Positions 1 to 11,968 are shown, numbered from the stretch's first letter. The stretch is 64,000 bases of DNA from Saussurea involucrata (GCA_033807775.1 CM066319.1:163308983-163372982); one strand, 5' to 3'. The notes: generated by a model from the sequence alone, not told the origin. Made by a program: numbers and translations.

Positions 1-1796
1 ATATCATAATCAAATTCACACGTCGTCCTCATTTCAAACTCACTCGTGAAACGTTAGTATTACAAGATCACTTTAAAACTCTTATTCAACGTCGCGGATA
101 TTTCATCTCTACTTCACCACACTACTCATAACGAGTTGCTAATACCAATACCTTGCTGACTTCTAGTCCTTCCCCTGAACACAACCGTCCCTCGGCAACT
201 GCATTTCCAGTCACCGCACGAGGGTACAGACCCTCATACAACCGACACTAAAGTCCACTTCTGACTCCTCCACTGCTCATCTCTCCTCTTGAACATAAGT
301 ACCAAAACTACGAACATTCTCCCCTGATCTGTCTAACACCTCTCCACTCTAAAAGTTCTTCCTTAGCTTAAAATGTAGTACTCTACGACCTAGTGAGTTT
401 ATAGCCTTCGTGCATGACAACGCGATAAATAAATCATCACACTTTTGATTATTTTAAAGAAACAACACTTGGAAACAACTTGGGTACACACGACCCCTTC
501 AATACCCTGCACTACGATCTCGAGAATCGTTTGCATGCAACTTTCCGTAAAACTTAATCTTACTCAACCAAAATATATTGTTACGACAGAAATAAATATT
601 GGATGAAAATCTTTTCATACGACAAAATTTTGAAAGGACATACCGACACGAAGTAAACCAGTCGGTTCTCACATTTACTTATATAACTTCAACATGTCAA
701 TACTTATCTTGGTCATAAAAGTTTTGCATTCAAACGTCTTCTTGACTTTTGCAACAATTTAACTTATAATGAAAAGAGTGGAATATTTTGTAAATCGTAG
801 TCCTCAAGACTTCATTGTGCGAGGTAAATGGATTTGCATTTTTATTTAAACATACGCTTGCACACGCCGACTCATATCCGATCAAATTTGATATTTACAC
901 ATTTACTTTACTTATGAAAAAATCTCATATGCACATATACGATCTTACTTCATGAAACTCTACTTGAAATTGAAGGCTACTCACTCAAACAAGGTCAATC
1001 GCTTTACTCACGCAACTTATCATTGACACTCCACTTTCGACCAGCGGTCGCCCCCTCGGTCTTGCAACAACTTGCTATACATACGTTCAACGGTCCACTT
1101 ACTCAACTATTTCATATTACTTTCATCTTGACCAATTTACCTCATATTATACTTCTACACGCTTTCAGTATTCTACAGAAATCTCTCTTCAATGATCCTG
1201 CCACTGAACAACGCGACTAAAGAGTCAGGACTCTAATCCCCTGCTCGCTCTTGGATTGACACCTTCAAGATCTCGACATTGTCCCGCCTTACTATCCGAA
1301 CAGATCTATCCCACGATTCCTAGAATCGAGACTCTCCTGATCCAGAAGACTTACTCAAAAGTAATCACTCATCCTCTTCGAACCACGAAGGTCTACCTCT
1401 AGACGGCTCATAACATTCCAAACGACAATCCGTCTCCACGATGTATACATACATCACATCATTCATGACTTCTCAAGAAACTTCCCCAACAAAGGTCTCA
1501 GTCTACCCCTCAGGGATCTTGCTGACATTCTAAAGTACTGGCACACGACATAAACACTAGTTTCTTACTACCACTTCGGAATAATAAGGCAGGTTAAGCA
1601 CATACATGTACCTGTAAGTTCGCAATTACACTGGCCAGGTGAAATTTCAAACTTACCTTACATGACAGTCCTCAGTACCCTATCAGTCCTATCTCTATAA
1701 TAGTGACCTCCTAACGCATTTTCCTGATTCTCAGTTGTGATTTCTACTCCCAAGTTTAAGTTTAGGCCCGTCCGGTCACCTAAATCCCTTAAACTA
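1..1796 (-). other. Leader-side interior of element A (left copy), no gene recognised
   Basis: This is the interior segment next to the primer site, truncated by the window edge. I see no gag motif and no long open frame on either strand. The stretch at about 1580-1796 is clearly related to the leader of element C at 37815-38022, with shared blocks such as agtttaagtttagg and gtcacctaaatc, so the two elements share an ancestral untranslated leader although their other sequence differs. Confidence 0.6.
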
Positions 1797-1810
1797 TGGC
1801 TCTGATACCA
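1797..1810 (-). other. Primer-binding site, initiator tRNA-Met (element A, left)
   Basis: The plus strand reads tggctctgatacca; its complement tggtatcagagcca is the usual plant retrotransposon primer site complementary to initiator tRNA-Met. A two-base spacer separates it from the LTR starting at 1813, which fixes the element's orientation as minus. Confidence 0.9.
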
Positions 1811-2019
1811 ACTGTAAAGACCCAACCAAAAATATCATGCCAAACGACAAATTCATAACATCCCAAAATCACGGTCACAAAATTTCATTACAAATACTTA
1901 ATAGGTTTGCGGAACAACCTACACAACTGAGAAATACTAAATACTAGAGTGTCTCTATCCATCTTTACTCTTCTCGCTAAGCTCAGCCTATTTGCCCGAG
2001 CTCCTGGAAACCTGCTTAC

Positions 2020-2468
2020 CTGAAAAGGTTTTAATTTTGAAAATGCGAGGGTTAGACCATGAGGTCTAGTGAGTCCCTCCTAACAGTTATCGAAGCATTT
2101 AAAAACAGTTATCTTTTCAGTATAAAACGTTTATACTCAACATGTCAAAATCATATACGAACTAAAGTCCGCCTCCTCGTAATCTGACACCCTGAAGCCA
2201 CCCGAAGGTGACAACGAGTCAGCCTCGCACTGCCTTGCGGAGCCTCGCTCCTGGCATATAGGGACCTCCCTTCCCGCACGAGAGCTGGCGGAACTACTTT
2301 CCCGTCTTTGCCAGTTTACGTCTCCTCGATGTATGCATACATTCAACATAAAACTTACAAACAACATTTGTACATTCAAAGCATAAAATATAGCATGGCA
2401 ATTCTCTTCATAAATACTCCTTTAGAAAACACATTAAAAGCCACACATTTTGGGTTTAGAAAACTCAC
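2020..2468 (-). other. Putative LTR intron with hairpin branch point (A, copy 1)
   Basis: In element sense the donor is CAG|GTGAGT (plus strand ctcacctg, 2464-2471) and the acceptor is CCTTTTCAG|GTAAG ending at 2020. A six-pair stem lies at 2053-2058 with 2063-2068 (tagacc/ggtcta, loop of four). Its 3' arm in sense runs into CTAAC, a branch-point consensus, with the adenine at 2052, 32 nt before the acceptor AG. The predicted intron is 449 nt. Splicing is inferred, not observed. Confidence 0.45.
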
Positions 2469-2597
2469 CTGATTGCAACTCCCGTTTACTTCAAGACTCG
2501 CTCCAAACGCACACCTAAACAATAATTTATTGATTAAGTGGATGCATCTAACTTGGATCCTAAACTTTCTCAGCTCTAACTCGCAAGACACGAAAAT

Positions 2598-2870
2598 CGC
2601 AGAACTCTAAAACTCGCAAGACTCTAAACTAGCAAGACTCTAAACTCGCAAGACTCTAAACTCGCAAGACTCTAAACTCGCAAGACTCTAAACTCGCAAG
2701 ACTCTAAACTCGCAAGACTCTAAACTCGCAACCTTGGGTTGCGATAATTTCCAAACTCGCAGGCTTAGCTTGCGAACTTCCCAAACTCGCAGGCTTAGCT
2801 TGCGAACTTCTCAAACTCGCAGGCTTAGCTTGCGAACTTCTCAAACTCGCAGGCTTAGCTTGCGAATTTC
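2598..2870. repeat. Minisatellite arrays in LTR A (16-bp and 30-bp units)
   Basis: A run of units like aagactctaaactcgc (16 bp) is followed by about four 30-bp units containing ctcgcaggcttagcttgcga, each holding the self-complementary core tcgcaggcttagcttgcga. The 30-bp length keeps a reading frame open by chance, so the ORF there is not a gene. The array sits about 130 nt upstream (in sense) of the putative splice donor, as in the other LTR families here. Confidence 0.8.
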
Positions 2871-3457
2871 AGACTTTACCACTTCATCTTCTTCCCCCAG
2901 ATACGCAGACAGATCTGATACAGGGTTTTCTACTGTTCCAAATCGAAAACTTGCTAAGACTCCCCGAAAACCTTTAGGCTAAACTAGAATTTCGGTTCAA
3001 ATAAAGACTCTAGGCTCACATTACCAATTAAACTCAAGAAAGACGATCTTCCCACCCTCTTATTAAGGAAACAGCGCTGGAAACAGATTGTGTGTGTGAT
3101 TACACACACCCAAACCCTCCCAAACAGCTTCTAATCGGGAAAAAGGAGCTAAGGAGAAGGAGATTAGAATACTTACTGGAAGATGCCAAGGATTCTTCTC
3201 TAGCTTTCCCAAAGATCACCAACCACGTCCTTTCTTCGTTTCTTCTTTTCCTCACAGCCGCCGCACACCACAGAGCACACACAAAAAAATAATACTGATT
3301 TGAAGAATGATTCTCCTCCTAGGGTTTTGGGCCCCTTTTAAATATTCTTCCCAAACTTTACACTTTGACCCCTCAAACTTTCTTCTTGTTTCACTTTTTA
3401 CACAAGCCTTAATTTATTTAATTGCAATAAAATCTCGGTTGTTACAACACTCCCCCC

Positions 3458-3766
3458 TCAAAAGAATTCTGTCCCCGGAATTCCATTCTTAAAGAGGTGA
3501 GGGTACCTGCTTCTCATCTCCGCTTCCGCCTCCCACGTTGCTTCTCGTCCTTGATGATATTTCCACTGAACCTTCACCAAACGTGTCTCCTTATTCCTCG
3601 TCTTTCGTACCTTAGTGTCTAAAATTTCGACTGGCTCTTCCTCGTACGCCAACTTCTCGTCAATGCTTACATCTTCTATCGGAATGGTCACATCGGCTTC
3701 GGCTAGACACTTCTTCAAATTTGACACAAGAAAAGTTTGATGCACTCCTCTTATTTCTTTTGGCAA
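3458..3766 (-). pseudogene. Integrase C-terminal chromodomain of element A
   Basis: The open frame encodes the end of a chromovirus polyprotein. The upstream half has VHQTFLVSNLKKCL, the usual link before the chromodomain, followed by EPVEILDTKVRKTRNKETR, VKVQWKYHQGREATWE and a terminal RYPHLF. In chromoviruses this domain guides integration to particular chromatin. It ends next to the polypurine tract and LTR, its normal place. No integrase core, RNase H or reverse transcriptase can be seen upstream (3767-7892), so it is an orphan remnant; the first methionine is not a true start because the domain belongs to a longer polyprotein. Confidence 0.8.
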
Positions 3767-6700
3767 GTCTAACTTATATGCCGCTGCTCTAACTTACTCA
3801 CTAAAGACAGAAGTCAACTTCTTATCGCCCGTAATTCTCGCAAGGTCGACATTACTACAGCTTCCCTTATCTGTTCCTCATAACAGAGGCGCACATCACA
3901 CCACGAATTCCCCCAAAATTTCATCTAGTACCTCAAGATCGCGCACTATCTATTCAACTTTCATAACTCCGACGGATCCACAGACGTAGTCCACTTTACC
4001 TATCTCTCAATTCTCGAGGTTCCCCAGTCTTATGTTCTCAATTCAACCATTCAGTTCTACTTGGCTGACCCAAATCGTTCAGATGGAAAACATAACCGCA
4101 CTTCATACATGAAACCGCCCTCGGCGAGTCATCACTTGCTAAAACGTGCCATCTTGCACTATTTACTTGTACCCCCTTCGATCACTATACTCGCTTAAAA
4201 CTACCTGATAAAACCAAGGTCAACCGCGCCTCCGTCCCCGCATCGGGACTCACAGTTTTAAACACGTCTAATTAAGGTCTCTTATACAATTACACTCCCT
4301 TAAGAAAAAGGACTTGGCAGAAATTCCCGCCACGACAACGAGAATCTTCTACCAAGAAAACTCGCTCATTGACAACTCGGCACCAGGCCAACCTTGTACA
4401 TCCCGACAAGCTCGCACCCATGAGCCTCTCCTTGGTATACCTGAAATTTCTAGATTACTTTTTCCAACCGACATACGTCTAAGCAGATCATAACCCCTTC
4501 CCGAATCACATTGGTTACAACACGTCAACTAATTCGTACGTTCTCACAACTTCATCATTTCACACTTAACGTGTCTAATAGTAGGAAACCTCTATACTTC
4601 CTCATTTGAGTACTCACCTATCCGAATTGAACTTATCCTGAAGGCTCATCAATTTCTCACTGCTTGCCACGTGCGTCCATCCATATAACATAACTTCGGT
4701 TACTCCTACTCATCTAGGAGGAGTAACCACGATCACACCCTACCGTTCTTAATAGCTTACACTGAACGATCAGTTCGCTCGAACGTCTCTCACAAAGCCA
4801 CTAACTTAACTCATTCAGTCGTCTTACCCACTTCTTTCCTGCACAAAAACATACACAATTTCCTCCCTCAATACTCTTTCCAAAAGTTCGCACACTTACC
4901 AAGGACAGCCTACACAACACTACACCCATCGGCATTACTGTCAAGTTTACTACTTCCGATTTACTTACTTAATCCGACATACCGTCTTCACCTCCCCACC
5001 TTAGCGTGGAGCATTATCCACTATCATTTCTCGTCCCCCTCATCCGACAATTCCCAAGCTGCAAAAGCTTTCTCATCACTATACGTAACCAAACGGTTGC
5101 ACTAACATTCTAACTTTAGGCTTCCGACCGAATCACCTCGAACTGACACCAGAGTTCGACGTCACTATACATTCTTTAAACTCCAACTTTTACTTTCTCA
5201 GACAATTCGTTCACACATAAGCAACAGCTCACATTCTTTAAGGTTTTCACATCTATTCCACCACATTTTGACTAATACATCCATCATCTTCTTTAAACTT
5301 CCAATGATTCCAAAATATACTTACTTAGCGACTCTTAAAACTAAAAACACTTGGTTTCTCCTTTGGGTAACTACCCACCACCACTACGTGATGCTATCCC
5401 GAACATAATCATATCACGACGTCAACTCACACCCTACGTGCTCCAACAACCTAGTTAACAACACGAACACCCCAACCGAAACCTCCAACAGGCTTCTATC
5501 TGAAGTTTCCTCTTTCTCTAATCTCTCATCGCTATGACGCTAGCTGGCACATTCGACTTGGCAATTATTGCCACTATATAACTGTACATTACTCACTCAA
5601 AACATCGCACTGCAGACCAAGACTCTCATGGCCAATCGTACACAACTCAAACTTATCTTCAAGACCTCATTCAAAACTAACCGAGTCTATCTCGCTACAT
5701 TGCCTCTCTCCCAGCTCTAGTTGAACCACAACACACGAATTTCTGAATAACTCTAACATACTCGTTTCCTGCTAGCTCTTGCGATCCCAAACCAATATAT
5801 AGACAGGGCGCACTCCCTCACAGATCGACATAATCTATACCCTCACTTCGTTTGTGCTAATTACTTCATTCTTTACGAACCATCCATCTCGTAGGTAAAA
5901 CGCTTATCTAAAACAGCAGTCTTTCACTATCTTAACACCCCTACAAAGTGGTCCTTCAACTTTCAACCTTCTGATTCAAGTATTCGGTCTCATACACCTT
6001 ACTCAACTGCCGACTTTAACGTCAATAGTTGACCTGTTGATACTTCCTTAACCTATTCTTCAACAAGGGTCCCTTACTGAACCTAATCCTCCCAACATAT
6101 CATAATCAAATTCACACGTCGTCCTCATTTCAAACTCACTCGTGAAACGTTAGTATTACAAGATCACTTTAAAACTCTTATTCAACGTCGCGGATATTTC
6201 ATCTCTACTTCACCACACTACTCATAACGAGTTGCTAATACCAATACCTTGCTGACTTCTAGTCCTTCCCCTGAACACAACCGTCCCTCGGCAACTGCAT
6301 TTCCAGTCACCGCACGAGGGTACAGACCCTCATACAACCGACACTAAAGTCCACTTCTGACTCCTCCACTGCTCATCTCTCCTCTTGAACATAAGTACCA
6401 AAACTACGAACATTCTCCCCTGATCTGTCTAACACCTCTCCACTCTAAAAGTTCTTCCTTAGCTTAAAATGTAGTACTCTACGACCTAGTGAGTTTATAG
6501 CCTTCGTGCATGACAACGCGATAAATAAATCATCACACTTTTGATTATTTTAAAGAAACAACACTTGGAAACAACTTGGGTACACACGACCCCTTCAATA
6601 CCCTGCACTACGATCTCGAGAATCGTTTGCATGCAACTTTCCGTAAAACTTAATCTTACTCAACCAAAATATATTGTTACGACAGAAATAAATATTGGAT

Positions 6701-7892
6701 GAAAATCTTTTCATACGACAAAATTTTGAAAGGACATACCGACACGAAGTAAACCAGCCGGTTCTCACATTTACTTATATAACTTCAACATGTCAATACT
6801 TATCTTGGTCATAAAAGTTTTGCATTCAAACGTCTTCTTGACTTTTGCAACAATTTAACTTATAATGAAAAGAGTGGAATATTTTGTAAATCGTAGTCCT
6901 CAAGACTTCATTGTGCGAGGTAAATGGATTTGCATTTTTATTTAAACATACGCTTGCACACGCCGACTCATATCCGATCAAATTTGATATTTACACATTT
7001 ACTTTACTTATGAAAAAATCTCATATGCACATATACGATCTTACTTCATGAAACTCTACTTGAAATTGAAGGCTACTCACTCAAACAAGGTCAATCGCTT
7101 TACTCACGCAACTTATCATTGACACTCCACTTTCGACCAGCGGTCGCCCCCTCGGTCTTGCAACAACTTGCTATACATACGTTCAACGGTCCACTTACTC
7201 AACTATTTCATATTACTTTCATCTTGACCAATTTACCTCATATTATACTTCTACACGCTTTCAGTATTCTACAGAAATCTCTCTTCAATGATCCTGCCAC
7301 TGAACAACGCGACTAAAGAGTCAGGACTCTAATCCCCTGCTCGCTCTTGGATTGACACCTTCAAGATCTCGACATTGTCCCGCCTTACTATCCGAACAGA
7401 TCTATCCCACGATTCCTAGAATCGAGACTCTCCTGATCCAGAAGACTTACTCAAAAGTAATCACTCATCCTCTTCGAACCACGAAGGTCTACCTCTAGAC
7501 GGCTCATAACATTCCAAACGACAATCCGTCTCCACGATGTATACATACATCACATCATTCATGACTTCTCAAGAAACTTCCCCAACAAAGGTCTCAGTCT
7601 ACCCCTCAGGGATCTTGCTGACATTCTAAAGTACTGGCACACGACATAAACACTAGTTTCTTACTACCACTTCGGAATAATAAGGCAGGTTAAGCACATA
7701 CATGTACCTGTAAGTTCGCAATTACACTGGCCAGGTGAAATTTCAAACTTACCTTACATGACAGTCCTCAGTACCCTATCAGTCCTATCTCTATAATAGT
7801 GACCTCCTAACGCATTTTCCTGATTCTCAGTTGTGATTTCTACTCCCAAGTTTAAGTTTAGGCCCGTCCGGTCACCTAAATCCCTTAAACTA
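3767..7892 (-). other. Interior of element A, coding capacity not recognised
   Basis: About 4.1 kb with no long open frame on either strand and no gag zinc knuckle, protease, reverse transcriptase or integrase motif that I can find. It contains the second copy of the leader-side interior (6097-7892). Either gag-pol has decayed past recognition or this is a large non-coding derivative (LARD) that kept only the chromodomain end. Confidence 0.5.
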
Positions 7893-7906
7893 TGGCTCTG
7901 ATACCA
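7893..7906 (-). other. Primer-binding site, initiator tRNA-Met (element A, right)
   Basis: Identical to the site at 1797-1810, again two bases from the adjoining LTR, which begins at 7909. Confidence 0.9.
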
Positions 7907-7908
7907 AC

Positions 7909-9449
7909 TGTAAAGACCCAACCAAAAATATCATGCCAAACGACAAATTCATAACATCCCAAAATCACGGTCACAAAATTTCATTACAAATACTTAATAG
8001 GTTTGCGGAACAACCTACACAACTGAGAAATACTAAATACTAGAGTGTCTCTATCCATCTTTACTCTTCTCGCTAAGCTCAGCCTATTTGCCCGAGCTCC
8101 TGGAAACCTGCTTACCTGAAAAGGTTTTAATTTTGAAAATGCGAGGGTTAGACCATGAGGTCTAGTGAGTCCCTCCTAACAGTTATCGAAGCATTTAAAA
8201 ACAGTTATCTTTTCAGCATAAAACGTTTATACTCAACATGTCAAAATCATATACGAACTAAAGTCCGCCTCCTCGTAATCTGACACCCTGAAGCCACCCG
8301 AAGGTGACAACGAGTCAGCCTCGCACTGCCTTGCGGAGCCTCGCTCCTGGCATATAGGGACCTCCCTTCCCGCACGAGAGCTGGCGGAACTACTTTCCCG
8401 TCTTTGCCAGTTTACGTCTCCTCGATGTATGCATACATTCAACATAAAACTTACAAACAACATTTGTACATTCAAAGCATAAAATATAGCATGGCAATTC
8501 TCTTCATAAATACTCCATTAGAAAACACATTAAAAGCCACACATTTTGGGTTTAGAAAACTCACCTGATTGCAACTCCCGTTTACTTCAAGGCACACCTA
8601 AACAATAATTTATTGATTAAGTGGATGCATCTAACTTGGATCCTAAACTTTCTCAGCTCTAACTCGCAAGACACGAAAATCGCAGAACTCTAAAACTCGC
8701 AAGACTCTAAACTCGCAAGACTCTAAACTCGCAACCTTGGGTTGCGATAATTTCCAAACTCGAAGGCTTAGCTTGCGAACTTCCCAAACTCGCAGGCTTA
8801 GCTTGCGAACTTCTCAAACTCGCAGGCTTAGCTTGCGAACTTCTCAAACTCGCAGGCTTAGCTTGCGAATTTCAGACTTTACCACTTCATCTTCTTCCCC
8901 CAGATACGCAGACAGATCTGGTACAGGGTTTTCTACTGTTCCAAATCGAAAACTTGCTAAGACTCCCCGAAAACCTTTAGGCTAAACTAGAATTTCGGTT
9001 CAAATAAAGACTCTAGGCTCACATTACCAATTAAACTCAAGAAAGACGATCTTCCCACTCTCTTATTAAGGAAACAGCGCTGGAAACAGATTGTGTGTGT
9101 GATTACACACACCCAAACCCTCCCAAACAGCTTCTAATCGGGAAAAAGGAGCTAAGGAGAAGGAGATTAGAATACTTACTGGAAGATGCCAAGGATTCTT
9201 CTCTAGCTTTCCCAAAGATCACCAACCACGTCCTTTCTTCGTTTCTTCTTTTCCTCACAGCCGCCGCACACCACAGAGCACACACAAAAAAATAATACTG
9301 ATTTGAAGAATGATTCTCCTCCTAGGGTTTTGGGCCCCTTTTAAATATTCTTCCCAAACTTTACACTTTGACCCCTCAAACTTTCTTCTTGTTTCACTTT
9401 TTACACAAGCCTTGATTTATTTAATTGCAATAAAATCTCAGTTGTTACA
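7909..9449 (-). repeat. 5' LTR of element A
   Basis: The LTR is 1541 bp, near-identical to 1813-3446, and carries fewer 16-bp repeat units and a 13-bp deletion. The putative intron is conserved: donor at 8564, hairpin at 8149-8164 and acceptor at 8116 (449 nt). Its right boundary gttgttaca abuts cggtgc of the host MULE. The left flank lies outside the window, so the expected 5-bp duplication (cggtg) cannot be checked here. Confidence 0.9.
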
Positions 9450-10056
9450 CGGTGCATATTAGAGTAGCAATGTGTCCAGATATGGCTACCCCACGGGTAG
9501 CTGTTAAACAGCTCAAGGTCCTCGACGGCCCTAAGGACCGTCGATGAAGCATGCTGGCTATACTCACGGCCCAGGAAGCCCATATCCACGATCACCACCA
9601 AGCATACACGGACAGCATCGTCGTCGGTTAGGGCACTAAGGCCCTCTTTCATCTTTTCCCGGGCTGCCTTCAGCTTCAAACGAGATGCTGAAATGCCGAA
9701 AACCCTAGGAACGAAGGAGCAGTCTTCTAAGGGAGGAAGGGGGGAGCCTCTCCAAAACGTAGTCATGTAATTAGACAGAACTCTCGACGCCCAAAATGCA
9801 ATTGAGAGCCGAAGAAATCAAAATGCATCTCCTTCGGCTCAGCGTTGGCGTCCTCGACCTCCAACTGTAGAAACATGTGTACTAGCGTAGGGTCGCCACC
9901 AGAGTAAGACACATCCATCCATGGCCTGAACGGTGTCCCTCTATAGATGGTCTCAAGGGAATCTGCGCGATCACCTAATCCCCTAAACAGCGCTCCTAAT
10001 TCCTCGATGTATGAAACTTTGCACCTTACCGTCAAGTCGATGTTAAAGAAATCCTT
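9450..10056 (-). pseudogene. DUF1985 exon of ULP-like MULE gene, cut by element A
   Basis: The reading frames match the first recognisable exon of the gene at 53234-56511. The upstream part holds the DUF1985 signature MHFDFFGSQLHFGRREFCLI. The downstream part, in another frame, continues with LEDCSFVPRVFGISASRLKL and a run ending WGSHIWTHCYSN. The change of frame occurs at a run of six C (sense) near 9750 and is shared with the other copy, so the frameshift, if real, predates their separation. The exon is interrupted at 9450 by element A, so this copy cannot give a full product. Exon start is placed at an AG acceptor at 10057-10058. Confidence 0.75.
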
Positions 10057-10099
10057 CTACATAGTCATTCACAGATGTTATAGTTAGTGTTATATATAG

Positions 10100-11173
10100 A
10101 TGCTGCAGTTTATTTTATTTCAACGTATAATAGTGTTATATATAGATAAAGTGCGGTTGTATTTTATTTCAACGTATAATAGTGTTATATATAGATAAAG
10201 TGCGGTTTATTTTATTTCAACGTATAATAGTGTTATACATAGATAAAGTGCGGTTTATTTTATTTCAACGTATAATAGTGTTATATATAGATAAAGTGCG
10301 GTTTATTTTATTTCAACGTATAATAGTGTTATATAAAGATAAAGTGCGGTTGTATTTTATTTCAACGTATAATAGTGTTATACATAGATAAAGTGTGGTT
10401 TATTTTATTTCAACGTATAATAGTGTTATATATAGATAAAGTGCGGTTGTATTTTATTTCAACGTATAATAGTGTTATACATAGATAAAGTGCGGTTTAT
10501 TTTATTTCAACGTATAATAGTGTTATATATAGATAAAGTGCGGTTGTATTTTATTTCAACGTATAATAGTGTTATATATAGATAAAGTGCGGTTTATTTT
10601 ATTTCAACGTATAATAGTGTTATATATAGATAAAGTACGGTTTATTTTATTTCAACGTATAATAGTGTTATATAAAGATAAATTGCGGTTGTATTTTATT
10701 TCAACGTATAATAGTGTTATACATAGATAAAGTGCGGTTTATTTTATTTCAACGTATAATAGTGTTATATATAGATAAAGTGCGGTTGTATTTTATTTCA
10801 ACGTATAATAGTGTTATATATAGATAAAGTGCGGTTTATTTTATTTCAACGTATAATAGTGTTATACATAGATAAAGTGCGGTTTATTTTATTTCAACGT
10901 ATAATAGTGTTATATATAGATAAAGTGCGGTTTATTTTATTTCAACGTATCATATTGTTATATATAGATAAAGTGCGGTTGTATTTTATTTCAACGTATA
11001 ATAGTGTTATATAAAGATAAAGTGTGGTTTATTTTATTTCAACGTATAATAGTGTTATATATAGATAAAGTGCGGTTTATTTTATTTCAACGTATAATGG
11101 TGTTATATATAGATAAAATGCGGTTTATTTTATTTCAACGTATCATATTGTTATATAGAGATAAAGTGCGGTT
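10100..11173. repeat. 48-bp tandem array, first block (MULE copy 1)
   Basis: Roughly twenty units of a 48-49 bp sequence containing ttcaacgtataatagtgtta then tatatatagataaagtgcgg. Because 48 is a multiple of three, the array leaves spurious open frames with repeats of LYIDKVRFILFQRIIV; I do not regard these as genes. The array lies directly upstream of the DUF1985 exon on the minus strand, as in the second MULE copy, and each unit carries a TATA-like stretch. Confidence 0.9.
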
Positions 11174-11308
11174 TAGGGACCCTAGTTGTCATTCTTAAAA
11201 GTTTAGGACCTAATTGGCATTCTTAAAAGTTTAGGGACCTAAGTTGTCATTCTTAAAACCGTAGGGACCTAAGTTGTCATTCTTAACATTTTTTTATAAA
11301 AAACACAT
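11174..11308. repeat. Spacer block in the array, also present at 11834-11968
   Basis: A non-array block with four related units of the type agggacctaagttgtcattc. The same block recurs about 659 bp further on. It interrupts the 48-bp array and is absent from the MULE copy at 56.6-57.3 kb, so it was either gained and duplicated here or lost there. Confidence 0.8.
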
Positions 11309-11833
11309 ATTTCAACGTATCATATTGTTATATATAGATAAAGTGCGGTTGTATTTTATTTCAACGTATAATAGTGTTATATAAAGATAAAGTGCGGTTT
11401 ATTTTATTTCAACGTATAATAGTGTTATATATAGATAAAGTGCGGTTTATTTTATTTCAACGTATAATAGTGTTATACATAGATAAAATGCGGTTTATTT
11501 TATTTCAACGTATAATAGTGTTATATATAGATAAAGTGCGGTTTATTTTATTTCAACGTATAATAGTGTTATATATAGATAAAGTGCGGTTTATTTTATT
11601 TCAACGTATCATATTGTTATATATAGATAAAGTGCGGTTGTATTTTATTTCAACGTATAATAGTGTTATATAAAGATAAAGTGCGGTTTATTTTATTTCA
11701 ACGTATAATAGTGTTATATATAGATAAAGTGCGGTTTATTTTATTTCAACGTATAATAGTGTTATATATAGATAAAGTGCGGTTTATTTTATTTCAACGT
11801 ATCATATTGTTATATAGAGATAAAGTGCGGTTT
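11309..11833. repeat. 48-bp tandem array, second block (MULE copy 1)
   Basis: About eleven further units of the same 48-bp repeat. The opening at 11311 repeats the sequence at 10941, including a variant unit with catattgttatata, showing that a segment of array plus spacer was duplicated as one piece and then changed in unit number. Confidence 0.85.
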
Positions 11834-11968
11834 AGGGACCCTAGTTGTCATTCTTAAAAGTTTAGGACCTAATTGGCATTCTTAAAAGTTTAGGGACCTA
11901 AGTTGTCATTCTTAAAATCGTAGGGACCTAAGTTGTCATTCTTAACATTTTTTTATAAAAAACACATA

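Larger units (their letters stand above)
1813..3446 (-). repeat. LTR of element A (middle, shared)
   Basis: The LTR is 1634 bp and bounded by tgtaaagacc on the left and gttgttaca on the right, giving the TG...CA ends. It matches the LTR at 7909-9449 except for scattered substitutions and 93 bp extra, of which 13 bp is near 2490 and 80 bp is five additional 16-bp repeat units at 2606-2735. In element sense it holds a TATA-like sequence near 3340, a minisatellite at 2598-2870, a consensus splice donor at 2468 and an acceptor at 2020. Confidence 0.9.
1..9449 (-). mobile_element. Ty3-type LTR retrotransposon A, tandem interior-LTR-interior-LTR
   Basis: Positions 1-1812 repeat almost base for base at 6097-7908 (offset 6096), and two long terminal repeats lie at 1813-3446 and 7909-9449. 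The element reads right to left: tRNA-Met primer sites (tctgatacca) sit just left of each LTR and a purine-rich tract (plus strand ctcccccctcaaaag) just right of the 1813-3446 LTR. The middle LTR is therefore shared by two interiors, as expected after unequal recombination between LTRs. The left end lies outside the window. The right end meets cggtgc, which is continuous in the homologous MULE at 55905, so this element interrupted a MULE. Only a chromodomain is recognisable in the interior, so it looks non-autonomous. Copies differ by a few substitutions, so the duplication is recent; an assembly artefact cannot be excluded. Confidence 0.85.

Noticed and set aside
1023..1220. 65-codon ORF repeated at 7119-7316
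   Set aside because: Its repetition comes from the tandem element, not conservation; wrong strand for the element and a non-ATG start.
2734..2982. ORF with RLSLRTSQT repeats (and 8737-8985)
   Set aside because: It is a 30-bp minisatellite read in an open frame within a non-coding LTR.
10100..11833. CRISPR-like array
   Set aside because: Units are head-to-tail without unique spacers, in a plant transposon.
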